From Riptortus pedestris (Eukaryota > Arthropoda > Insecta > Hemiptera > Alydidae), in the NCBI GenBank assembly GCA_019009955.1, contig CM032232.1:53569001-53633000 (forward strand): 64,000 bases of DNA, written 5' to 3'. This document shows, one piece after another, positions 55,641 through 64,000 of the stretch. Position 1 is the stretch's first letter. The number at the start of each line of letters is the position of its first letter. The translations under genes were made by a program, and so were the position numbers. Below the pieces are notes generated by a model, which made no database searches, was not told where the DNA came from, and saw only the letters and a list, made by a program, of their open reading frames with translations.

Positions 55641-56395
55641 AGTGCACCATTTTTTCGAACTCAATGAAGTGTCGTCGAGCAAAGTAGCCAGGAGGAAGCA
55701 CCAGCATGCGATAGGTTACTAATGATATCAATATGGGTGTAAATCGCTTGACACCATAGAAACAATTAAATAAATAATGATATCAAACAAGCTTCTATCT
55801 ATCATTCGGACAATTCTTTACAACTGTAATCAATTCCCTAAATATCTAATAAAGTAGACATTTATTAAAAATGAAAATTTCTAATGGCACATCAGCCAGC
55901 CGATTTGATATTTGTGAAGTATTTGTTCTAAACCAAATGGAAGATCATTGACTGGGCGGGAAAGACCATTTTCCTCATAGAGCTTGAAAATGACATGGAT
56001 GTGCCGAAAGACCTAGTGCCATAAATTAAAATCTTCGTTGTGGCAAGACTTTATTCTTGATCCCTATAAATGGAAGATCATTATGACTGGCTTTAGCTTT
56101 AATTATTATTAAGTGATTATTCAATTTATCCCGCTCTATAAATGAGTTGTTCTAGAATTGAGATGTTGTCATCCCATAGGCCTTGTTTCACATTGCGACC
56201 CATTACAATGAATCATTGGCTTATGATTCTATAGTTAGTTTATCCCAGTTATTACTAACAAACCTTGTCGAGGGAAACTATATTTAAAGCAATTATTGCA
56301 TAATCTTCTAATTTTAACATACTATACTATTATAAATGCAACAGTTTACAATATTAGCGGTTAGATCACCATAATTTCTAAACGTACATACAAAA
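55641..56395. other. Unassigned AT-rich DNA
   Basis: No feature supported. Confidence 0.3.
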
Positions 56396-56597
56396 CCTCC
56401 GTCACGCAAGAGCTGATTAAACTAAACAGATTTGTTACGTGCTGGAATGACACACTGGACATAGTAGTAAGAAGACAATTTGTACAGATCCTGAAATGTA
56501 AGCGAGATGAGACTTTTAGTGTCTCAGAAGCTTAAAGTATACATCAGATTAGTAGAAGTTGGGTATACTCAAGGCTGAAAACATATTAAAAAAAAAG
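56396..56597 (-). mobile_element. HLE-3 tail, minus strand
   Basis: CTCCGTCACGCAAGAGCTGA, TTAAACTAAACAGATTTGTT, ACGTGCTGGAATGACACACT and TTAGTAGAAGTTGGGTATAC. Broken at GGCTGAAAACATATTAAAAA, where the next HLE tail begins. Confidence 0.75.
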
Positions 56598-57249
56598 TCC
56601 GTCACGCAGGGGCTGCGTAAACTAAGCAGATTTTCCCTGTGAAGTTTTACAATAGAGAAATCTGCACACTGGTAACACAATACCATCGTGATTAGATAAT
56701 GAGAAATCTTTCAGTTAATTAAAATAAATTCCCAACTTAAACGGCTTCTGAATTGTAAGAATAATTTAAATTTTAATAACTCAAATTTTAGTAGTCCAAG
56801 AACTAAAGAAGGGGGCGGATGAACAGAACGTTTTTGCATAAATCTCGCAAAGTAAAGAAGGTAAGGTAAGGTTAGAAATGACAGGTTAAAAGAAGCTTCC
56901 ACCCGAGCTGAGAAATGACGAAGATGGCCGACGTAATCCGAACTATACCCGACCACAGACTTCATAAAAATGTAAATATCTCGGTTAATATTCAAGATAG
57001 AGAATAAATGTAGTATTTATAGTAAATTTAATTTGCAATAAGATTGGTTCTATACAATTTTTCTATCCGATGGATAATAACGGAGATATTTTGAATTTTC
57101 GAAAATCCCCCCTCTAAACCCCCCCTCCCTCTGGTCCGATTTCAGCAATTAACGAACTTTATCTGTCTTTTTGCATAAAACGTTTAAATATCGAGTTTGG
57201 TAACGATCAATCAACAATTGCGACCGCTAGAGCGTTAATAGAAAAATTT

Positions 57250-57327
<78 letters not shown>

Positions 57328-57450
57328 GAAGGGCGCTCATTTTCGTCATCTCTTGGGTAGGATCGATGAACATTTGAAGAAATGTTTCGAAACTCGCGTC
57401 ATGATTACGACCTCAATAGCAGATTTCCCTAAAGGGAAATCTGCTAAAAA
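56598..57450 (-). mobile_element. HLE-2, full-length copy, minus strand, with a 290-bp insert
   Basis: GTCCGTCACGCAGGGGCTGC, GTAAACTAAGCAGATTTTCC (perfect hairpin), HLE-2 tail GAAGTTTTACAATAGAGAAA, then about 290 bp of unclassified DNA (56667-56960), then the body TATCTCGGTTAATATTCAAG, GGTCCGATTTCAGCAATTAA, long (TA)n 57249-57322, 5' block and the palindromic terminus TTTCCCTAAAGGGAAATCTG, CTAAAAAA. Confidence 0.85.
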
Positions 57451-58145
57451 ATAATAACTCGCTTAATATTCGAGCAAAAAAGTAAATGTATTGAACAACA
57501 ATTGTAGAAAATTAAATGATTAACGTATTTCAATCCGACTCATAATAATAGAGATATTATGAGTTTTCCAATTCCCTTCTTTAAACCCCCCGCCCCACCT
57601 TATTCCTGGTCCAATTTCAAATTAAATGATATTGACCTTTAGCCTTGAGCGGAAAATTTAAATATTGAGTTCGGTTTAGATCGTGAAACATTTTGAAGTG
57701 AAGAACGAAAAACCTTAAACGTCATCATACAATATATTAGCGCCCATATCATATAGTAAAGGTCCGTTGAAAACAATACTTGGAATTTAAGTTTGGAGTA
57801 AGACATACAGGATATATTGTTATACATATATGATATACAGGAATATTGTTATCGTGAGATGGTTAAGAGTGGGACTTACAAGAGAGGCTGAACATTATTA
57901 TTTTTTAATTATTTACGTCCACTTTATGCTACCTATGGCTAATTGGGACGGGTTATCTGTAGGTTACCACCCTTTTTTTGACAGGGTGGAACTAAGGAAG
58001 CTATTTAATGAGTTCGTCACAAAATAAATTCCTATTGCCCAGGACGGGAATCGAACTCGCCACTCTAGGTTTACCGTGTGAAATTAAGACCAACGCCTTA
58101 AATTACACGGCAAACCTGAGTTCCCGGCTGAATATTAAAAAAAAG
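57451..58145 (-). mobile_element. HLE-3 copy, minus strand, with a SINE inserted
   Basis: ATAACTCGCTTAATATTCGA, CCCCGCCCCACCTTATTCCT and CGAACTCAATATTTA-type motifs lie at 57451-57720. A further HLE piece (57780-57897, GTGGGACTTACAAGAGAGGC) is interrupted by the SINE at 57898-58122 and ends GGCTGAATATTAAAAAAAA. Both ends are missing. Confidence 0.65.
57898..58122 (-). mobile_element. tRNA-derived SINE, minus strand, nearly complete
   Basis: TTATTTACGTCCACTTTATG, CTAATTGGGACGGGTTATCT, ACCACCCTTTTTTTGACAGG, B-box complement GGGAATCGAACTCGCC, head GTGAAATTAAGACCAACGCC. Flanks GGCTGAACATTA (57884-57895) and GGCTGAATATTA (58124-58135) are a likely 12-bp target duplication with one mismatch. Confidence 0.88.
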
Positions 58146-58587
58146 GTCCGTCACGCAGTGACTGCGTAAACTAAGCAGATTTCCCACGTGAAGTTTTATA
58201 ATAGAGAAATTTCAGAACAGAGAGTCAAACAGTTACGGGAACGGCCCCAACTAGCTCTTGACGGAAACTCACGACTTGACCCGAAGTTAGCCGATCTCAT
58301 CTCAGAAGCTGAAAACAGAGAAATGCAAATATCTCGGTTAATATTCAAGATACAGAATAAATGTATATAACATTACTTATAGTAAATTTAATTTCCAATA
58401 AGATTGATTCTATATAATTTTTCGATCCGACGTATAGTAACGGAGATATTTCGAATTTTCGAAAATCCTTCCCTCTAAACCCCCCCCTCCCACTAATCCG
58501 ATTTCTGCCATTAACGAACGAACTTGTAACGATGGTAACGATGAAACGAAAATTGCAACCGCTAGAGCGTTAACAGACAAATATATA

Positions 58588-58650
<63 letters not shown>

Positions 58651-58797
58651 ATATATATATAATGTTGAACGGACCTCATTTTCGTCATCTCCTGGGTACG
58701 ATTTATGGACATTTCATCATTGGAAGAAATATTTTGAAATTCGTTTAATGATTACGACCACAATAGCTGATTTACCTTAAGGGAAATCTGATAATAA
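58146..58797 (-). mobile_element. HLE-2, full-length copy, minus strand
   Basis: GTCCGTCACGCAGTGACTGC, GTAAACTAAGCAGATTTCCC, ACGTGAAGTTTTATAATAGA, HLE-2 tail GGGAACGGCCCCAACTAGCT, body TATCTCGGTTAATATTCAAG, CCCCCCTCCCACTAATCCG, (TA)n 58581-58660, GGACCTCATTTTCGTCATCT and a terminus ATTTACCTTAAGGGAAATCT. Confidence 0.9.
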
Positions 58798-58809
58798 ATA
58801 AATTCAAAA

Positions 58810-59205
58810 ATCATGGTTATGGTCCGAAATACAGAAAAGTGTGCAGTACATCATTTATAGAAAACTAAATTTACAAATAGATGATTGTTTCGATAATGTT
58901 CCAACTCATAGTAACGGAGATATTTTGTATTTTCGATTTTTCTCCTTCCTAACTCCCCTTCCCCGGTTCGATTTCAATCGTTAATGTATTTGATCTAGTT
59001 TTAGATAAAACACTTATAAATCGAGTTCGGTAACGATTAAGAAGAAATCAGATCCTTTAGGGTAGGGACAGACAAGTATTTATATAATTTTAGACGGTCT
59101 TCGTTTTCGTCGTATATATGGGCTTTTGAACAAATGTTCCAAAACTCAAGTACAATAGCTGATTATAGGGGGTACAAATTCAATGGCTGATTTCTCCTTA
59201 GGTTA
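58810..59205 (-). mobile_element. HLE copy, minus strand, lacking its tail
   Basis: GTTCCAACTCATAGTAACGG, GATTTCAATCGTTAATGTAT, AAATCGAGTTCGGTAACGAT, a short ATTTATATAATTTT in place of (TA)n, CTTCGTTTTCGTCGTATATA and two partial 5' termini (CAATAGCTGATTATAGG, CAATGGCTGATTTCTCC). Confidence 0.75.
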
Positions 59206-60164
59206 TCTCTGGGAGATTGATTTATTGAGAAGAACTTGTTCTCGCTGCTACACGAAGTTGCTTGATGCCCTAGCCTTCGTAATCAGCAAGAGCTATAAAA
59301 GTCCTTTCTTATAAAAAATAATTAAATTTTAATTATTGTCATTGCTGTAAACCAAGCCAATATGTCTCGCTAATGGCAGAAAAAATATCCGACTTTGATT
59401 CTAAAAAGAAAATGGAAGAAATTCATCCTTTACAATCCATTCAAAATTGAAGGAAGAAAAAGTAATAAGGTGCATCAAGGCATCGTGCAGATAGAAAGAA
59501 GAAATAATTCAATCGAATATCTGAAGCAATGGCACTTCAGTAACGTTTTTGAAAAGAAGTGTAACAATTGTAGAAGAAACAGATATTAAATACAAAAAAG
59601 AAAAGAAAATGAGAGGCAAAGAGAGTTTACGAGTTTTACTCTGGTATAATGCTGTGATTTAAGTCGGCCGTGGCAGGAAGAGGGGAATAGTGTAGCAAGG
59701 TGTACCTCGAGAGGAGGGCATAACTATAAACCAAAGAGATACAACAAAGAGAGGATTACCAACCTACAGCCGTTCCTCTCTCTTCAGTCACCTCGTGCAT
59801 TATGTGCTGCTCTCTGCCGGCCGCCGAGAGGAAAACATTATTACTCCCTAAGCGTTTCTTATCGGCGTCAACTGCAAGGCTTTACAGACTAAGGGATGCA
59901 ATTTTTTTTTGTTTTTAATAAGATTAACACCTATTGGGATTAGCATAAACTGTGAGTTATGCTGGAATTCAAGTTGACTGTTGTTTTTCTGCAAAAAGTG
60001 GCATGGAGTCTCCGAAAATCATCTGCATAATAATAACTTTTAATGTCTTACCCACTCATATTTATACTAATGAAAACTGGAGCCATGTTAGACCTTAAAA
60101 TTAACATTCCATACTTTTCTTCACATTCTTCTTTCTTTTTAATACACCATTTCTTATACATGAT
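59206..60164. other. Unassigned DNA including a GC-rich patch
   Basis: Bases 59660-59880 are GC-richer (GCCGGCCGCCGAGAGG). A plus frame at 59395-59589 is lysine/asparagine-rich without a known domain. Confidence 0.3.
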
Positions 60165-60398
60165 TGGCTGGAAGGTAGAGATTGATTTTATATAAATTTT
60201 CGATCCGACGCATAATAATGGAGATATTTCGAAATTCCCTCCACTAACTCCTCCCCCTCCACTGCTCCGATTTTGGTTCGAACTTGATCTTCATTTTTAA
60301 ATAAATCGTTTAAATATCGAGTTTGGTATAGATCAGACAAACATTGCGTCTAGCGGTCAAACTCTTAAACGTTAACAGACAAATATATATATATACGC
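60165..60398 (-). mobile_element. HLE body, minus strand, ending in short (TA)n
   Basis: TTTCGATCCGACGCATAATA, CTCCCCCTCCACTGCTCCGA, AAATATCGAGTTTGGTATAG, AACGTTAACAGACAAATATA. Neither end is present. Confidence 0.75.
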
Positions 60399-60611
60399 AC
60401 CAAATATTGTTCTTCATAGTTTCGTGGCAAGGGTGTGTTAAATTTGACAATTTATTTCATGCCTTTTTTCGTCAAGATACATAATAAGAATTTCCAAATA
60501 AAGTTCCTGGCCCCTCCGTTCATTTGCCATGGAGGTCATTATTCTTCTTATTCTGTATCCAGTATTCACATATGTTGTTCATAGTTTCATGGCCAGGGTC
60601 GCTTATACATA

Positions 60612-61015
60612 ATTTGCCTGTTACCGCTCTAGCTGTTTCAATTATTGTTTTATCGTTACCAAGTCGATATATAAGCGTTTCATGTAAAATTAAAAATCAA
60701 GTTCGTTAACGGCTAAAACTCGACTAAAATTCAAAATATCTCCGTTCTTGTATGTCCGGTCGAAAAATGGTATAGAAACAATCTTATTGCAAATTAAATG
60801 TACAATAAATATTGTTATATACATTTATTCTCTATCTTGAATATTGACCGAGATATTTGTATTTTTCAGTTTTCAGCCTTCAGGAAACTCCACTTCTACG
60901 AATGTGACATAAACAATACTCTGTTATATAATAAACCACTTTATTTGAACCTTTAATACCAAATATTGCTTTCAAGAAGTTTATTATACGAGATACATGT
61001 TAATATGTTCTATAG
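60612..61015 (+). mobile_element. HLE-1 body and tail, plus strand, no hairpin
   Basis: TGCCTGTTACCGCTCTAGCT, CAAGTTCGTTAACGGCTAAA, TTGAATATTGACCGAGATAT, CACTTTATTTGAACCTTTAA and ACGAGATACATGTTAATATG. The G-rich patch and the 3' terminus are deleted. Confidence 0.78.
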
Positions 61016-61019
61016 ATGA

Positions 61020-61032
61020 CCCCCCCCCCCCC
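61020..61032. repeat. C-run
   Basis: A run of 13 C at the point where the preceding HLE-1 loses its 3' end. Confidence 0.95.
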
Positions 61033-61344
61033 GTCGTAAGTTCATGAACTACTAAAATTTGAGTGATAGAGATAAAAATTATTATGGTTCATTATAAATT
61101 ACAGTACTAGATACAGTAAATAGTTTTCAATAAAATTAATATGTTATATTCAGATATATTTCAGTAATTGTTTTTCTTTCCGGCGAGGAATATTTTTACC
61201 TATCTGTTCAGCTCTGAGAAGTTGCCATACATGCTTGTTTACAGTTCACACGCTTTCCGTTGAGAGGTTATTAAATTTACTGTAAGATTTCTCATTACCG
61301 TTTATATTCACTTAATATTTACGGTGGTGTTAAGTGTTGCCAGT

Positions 61345-61413
61345 ATGCAGATTTGTCTGTTGCGAAACTTCAAGAGGGAAATCGGCTTAGTTTACGCAAC
61401 CCCTGACGGCCTT
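61345..61413 (+). mobile_element. HLE-2 terminal scrap: 3' end with fused start
   Basis: GCAGATTTGTCTGTTGCGAA, ACTTCAAGAGGGAAATCGGC, TTAGTTTACGCAACCCCTGA and CGGCCTTTTT. The hairpin lost its right arm. Confidence 0.65.
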
Positions 61414-62171
61414 TTTACTTAGTGTGCAGTTCACGGATTTATATGTGTTCTCCCAGCCCCCATGGAGCACTTTGGTCTATAATGGTACCACAAGACAGCA
61501 GGCAATGCTTCTGAACAATTAGCCTTTCATCAAAGCGGTCCTCTCACCCCCACTTTTTTATTTCATCTGGCCTTGATTGTGATGCGCAAGCTCTATAACG
61601 TAGTCGACTCCAAGAAGAAATATTGTGGTTGAATCATGGTTCATAGATAAGCAACAGTGGGATTGTCTGTATCGGCTTGTGGAAGTGCGTTAAGTAATCT
61701 CGGATATCTAACAAATATAATTCTCACTGATCAAATGCTTTCAGCAAACAAGTGGTGAGTACAACCTCAATAGCATATATCCCTTGTGAGAAATCTGCTA
61801 AAATTTATTAAAGGAGAACCAAGTTAGTCATCCTATTTTATTAAGGCTCATGTCTTGCTGAGCAACATTATACTTATGCAAATGAATATTTTTGGCTGAA
61901 CAGCCTATGAAAGGCCAAGGCTGACACATGGTATTTGGCGGGATGACATGATGTCACATGATATGTTTGTGGCATTACTGTATACTGGGTGCCGCTTCTT
62001 TACTACCAATCCCACTACCCCCCCGTCAGTACCCCATTTAGTTTGGAGGGATTGATAGATTCTTTTGTGGGCCCACATAAAGGCAATAATAATGCTGTCA
62101 CTGCCAGTGTGTCAGTAGGGTAAACCCGGAGGACAAATTAAAGTTGTAGGCTGCAAACTCATTCAGGGAAA
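61414..62171. other. Unassigned DNA with an HLE 5' scrap
   Basis: GTGAGTACAACCTCAATAGC, then GAGAAATCTGCTAAAATT at 61755-61804 is a minus-strand HLE 5' terminus. The rest is unclassified. Confidence 0.4.
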
Positions 62172-62320
62172 TTCTTATCGTTAGTCACCTTATGTAGGAG
62201 GAGAAATTGCATTGAGTAAAATTATTTTCCCTCAGGACTTCAGAATGAATGGAATTTTCTAATGCGGAAGGCAACGGGAAACCTCTGCTTGTCCTTGTGG
62301 CCCACTTGAGTGAAATAAAG
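62172..62320. repeat. Unclassified dispersed repeat
   Basis: GTTAGTCACCTTATGTAGGA, GAATGGAATTTTC, GGCAACGGGAAACCTCTGCT and TGTCCTTGTGGCCCAC align with 12228-12420 and in part with 11368-11480. Confidence 0.55.
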
Positions 62321-62639
62321 AACACATTGTCACCACTGAAGCAAGCAATAGGTGTGGAAGTCACTCGAATTTTTAGTTCTATTGTATTTGTATTCCAAAA
62401 AACGGCAGATAAAAACCATGACTTAGGGAAAATTGTTTTTTATCATGAATTTTATAAAATGGCAACATGAATCTCTTTTTTGAAGAAAAAAAAATGTTTG
62501 TAAGCAAAATGTTCAATCAACTCACAATTTAAAAGAAAAACCCATCCTTACTACTGGGTTCTTTGGAGACCAAATGGAACTATCCTAATGGACGGATAGT
62601 AAGGGAGGTGAAAATGAAATCGCCGTTACACGAGGTCTC
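62321..62639. other. Unassigned DNA
   Basis: A plus frame at 62249-62470 overlaps the dispersed repeat and has no recognised domain. Confidence 0.3.
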
Positions 62640-62990
62640 TTGAAAAAAATATTTGGTTTTTAAGCTTAGAATAATGTGTTTATAATATAGTAGAGTATTG
62701 TATATCTAACATGAGCAGAAGAGGGGGTTTGCCGGAAGCTGAAAACTGAAAAATGCAAATATCTCGGTTAATACTCGAGATACAGAATAAATGTATATAA
62801 CACTATTTACAGTAAATTTAAATTGCAATAACGGATATATTTCGAATTTTCAAAATTCTCCCCCTCTACCCTAGTCGGATTTTAACCGTTAACGAACTTG
62901 ATTTTGAGTTTTGCGTGAAACGCTTATATATCGAGTTTGACAACGATAATTTCAACCGCTAAAGCGGTTACAGGCAAATATGTATATATA
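62640..62990 (-). mobile_element. HLE-1 body, minus strand, lacking both ends
   Basis: CATGAGCAGAAGAGGGGGTT, ATCTCGGTTAATACTCGAGA, ATTTTAACCGTTAACGAACT, TATCGAGTTTGACAACGATA and a short TATGTATATATATT. Confidence 0.78.
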
Positions 62991-62992
62991 TT

Positions 62993-63010
62993 TTAGCAGA
63001 TTTCCCTTAA
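62993..63010 (+). mobile_element. HLE 5' terminus cut at its palindrome by piggyBac
   Basis: TTAGCAGATTTCCCTTAA is the HLE start up to the centre of CCCTTAAGGG. The next base begins the piggyBac terminal repeat. Confidence 0.85.
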
Positions 63011-63013
63011 CCC

Positions 63014-63241
63014 GGGAGAACTCGCTGGGTGAGATTTTCTCTCACGCTTGGAGTAGAATCGCTACGGCCGTACTCTTAATTTAGATAGAAGGGTCTCCGT
63101 TTGTCTAGCTGGAGTTTGGACGTTTGGTGACAGTTTGCCGTCATTCGCAGTCAGTTAGTACTGTCGTGAGCTTCACCCCCTCCAGTTGTTCTTTGGAAAA
63201 CGTATCCGGTGAGAGTTTTGCTCTACATGCGAGTTCTCCCG
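63014..63241. repeat. piggyBac terminal/subterminal inverted repeat pair
   Basis: The 12-bp GGGAGAACTCGC and its reverse complement GCGAGTTCTCCC are about 205 bp apart, and each is close to a TTTTCTCTCAC or GAGAGTTTTGCTC motif. Subterminal inverted repeats are usual in piggyBac elements and may serve as transposase contacts. Confidence 0.75.
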
Positions 63242-63308
63242 TTATATATTAAATTCAAACGCTAGCTGTTTACTTTTAGATTAATTTATCTGTAAAATGT
63301 AAAATCAT

Positions 63309-64000
63309 ATTTTGGGCAGTGGGAGAAATATCACCATGGCTAATTATTTCACTTCCAATCCTCTGGCAAAAGACTTACTTGCAAAAAAGAACACTTTAGT
63401 TGGAACATTGAGGAAGAACAAACGAGAAATTCCGCCTTCATTTCTTGTGACCAAAAATAAACCTGTGCATACCAGCATGTTTAGTTTCACGAAATCTGAA
63501 ACATTAGTCTCTTACAAAGCCAAAGCCAACAAAATAGTGCTAGTGTTATCAACTTTACATAACGACGATAATATTGATAAAACTACAGGAGTTGCAGCGA
63601 AACCCGAAATAATAACTTTCTACAATCTCACCAAAGGAGGAGTCGACGTTGTAGATGAAATGAAAGCTATTTACTCTGTTTCAAGGGTTAGCTGTAGATG
63701 GCCGCTAACTTTGTTTTTTTCATTTCTAAACATTGGAGGGATCAATAGCTTAATAATTTTAAGGCTAATACGGAAGATCTCCTGGAAAGAAGACTGTTTT
63801 TGAAGACCTTAGTCCTAAGTCTAATGAAAGAGCATTTGGTAAGACGTTCAGCTATCCCAAATATTCCTTGTTATGTGCGTGATACAATGAAGCGAATATC
63901 AGGAGTGCAAGAAGAAGACGTTCCAGAGAAAAAAAATCGAGACGGATTTTGTCCTCGTAAAAAAACCGTAGAACAAAGAAAGAGTGCAATGTTTGTAAAA
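63309..64000 (+). pseudogene. piggyBac transposase, N-terminally deleted and frameshifted
   Basis: Homology starts abruptly at GSGRNITMANYFTSNPLAKD (about 63315), which is normally in the middle of a ~550-600-residue protein; a stop lies just upstream (63300-63302) and there is no initiator Met in frame before the homology. So roughly the first half, including the first catalytic Asp, is missing. The usual second catalytic Asp (D-N-[WYF]-F-T-S) is Ala here (MANYFTS, codon GCT at 63339-63341). The third catalytic region TKGGVDVVDEM is intact (about 63630-63662), as are TLVGTLRKNKREIP, KSETLVSYKAK and SCRWPL. A one-base frameshift near 63755-63765 moves the protein into the frame reading EDLLERRLFLKTLVLSLMKE, with PCYVRDTMKRISG and a basic C-terminal stretch continuing to the window edge. 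The gene is dead in this copy. Confidence 0.92.

Larger units (their letters stand above)
63007..64000 (+). mobile_element. piggyBac-superfamily element, left part
   Basis: The target TTAA lies at 63007-63010, followed by the terminal repeat CCCGGGAGAACTCGCTGGGT. The subterminal GGGAGAACTCGC (63014-63025) recurs inverted as GCGAGTTCTCCC at about 63229-63240, as do the flanking GTGAGA/TCTCAC-type motifs. The transposase reading frame begins at about 63310. The right end is outside the window. Confidence 0.88.

Noticed and set aside
1..64000. CRISPR arrays, operons, ribosome binding sites, riboswitches
   Set aside because: Composition and content are those of a repeat-rich animal genome; no regularly spaced identical repeats with unique spacers or bacterial gene organisation are present.

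Overview
This 64-kb window is AT-rich eukaryotic (metazoan, most likely arthropod) DNA made almost entirely of transposable elements and their debris. I recognise no intact host protein-coding gene, no functional tRNA or rRNA, no CRISPR array and no bacterial operon features. Most open frames are short, many lack an ATG, and they run through microsatellites or repeats. The arthropod call is inference from repeat style (Helentron-type and Helitron elements, tRNA-derived SINE, R1-clade LINE, Tc1 and piggyBac); I cannot name a species.

The dominant component is one superfamily of short non-autonomous elements, called HLE here (Helentron-like element), present as more than 40 full, half or tail copies on both strands. 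A complete copy is about 570-650 bp: a 5' end TTTTAGCAGATTTCCC that continues into the palindrome CCCTTAAGGG; a conserved 5' block of about 120 bp; a (TA)n microsatellite; a body of about 400 bp; then the inverted motif GGGAAATCTGC, a short hairpin ACGCAG-CCC-CTGCGT, and a T-rich end GACGGACTTTT. This layout is that of Helentron/Helitron2-derived HINEs such as Drosophila DINE-1. Three subfamilies differ in body or tail: HLE-1 (tail with a TTTGAAGCTTAAATACCAAA-type motif), HLE-2 (tail with CCGCCAAAAGCTAGTTCGG) and HLE-3 (tail with ATATATGGTGAGACGAGAT). No Rep/helicase source gene lies in the window.

Second are three longer canonical Helitron-type copies (165-1114, 25238-26203, 26205-27529) with 3' hairpin plus CTAG ends and a variable number of internal ~300-bp units. 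Third is a tRNA-derived SINE (about 13 copies or fragments; its tRNA part resembles tRNA-Leu). Autonomous-type remains are a Tc1 element with IR/DR ends and a frameshifted DD34E transposase (27547-29139), a piggyBac element running off the right edge with a deleted and catalytically altered transposase (63007-64000), an R1-clade LINE pseudogene (46060-47140, minus), an RTE-like LINE fragment (50823-51545, minus) and smaller RT scraps. There is also a 205-bp satellite made of about 68-bp subunits (54350-55640), an older degenerate ~67-bp minisatellite (11720-12500), a 62-bp-arm fold-back element (19533-19765), and a few unclassified dispersed repeats.

Layout: 1-10.4 kb HLE and SINE cluster; 10.4-14.2 kb older unclassified DNA with minisatellite; 14.2-25 kb HLE and SINE with a fold-back; 25-29.5 kb a nested HLE containing two Helitrons and a Tc1; 29.5-33.5 kb quiet with CA/TA repeats; 33.5-45.7 kb HLE-rich with a LINE-tail-like repeat; 46-51.5 kb LINE remains; 54-55.6 kb satellite; 56.4-63 kb HLE tandem stack; 63 kb to the end piggyBac inserted in an HLE terminus. 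The elements do not cooperate as a pathway; the interesting biology is nested insertion, with HLE microsatellites and HLE TTAA palindromes serving as landing sites for other transposons.
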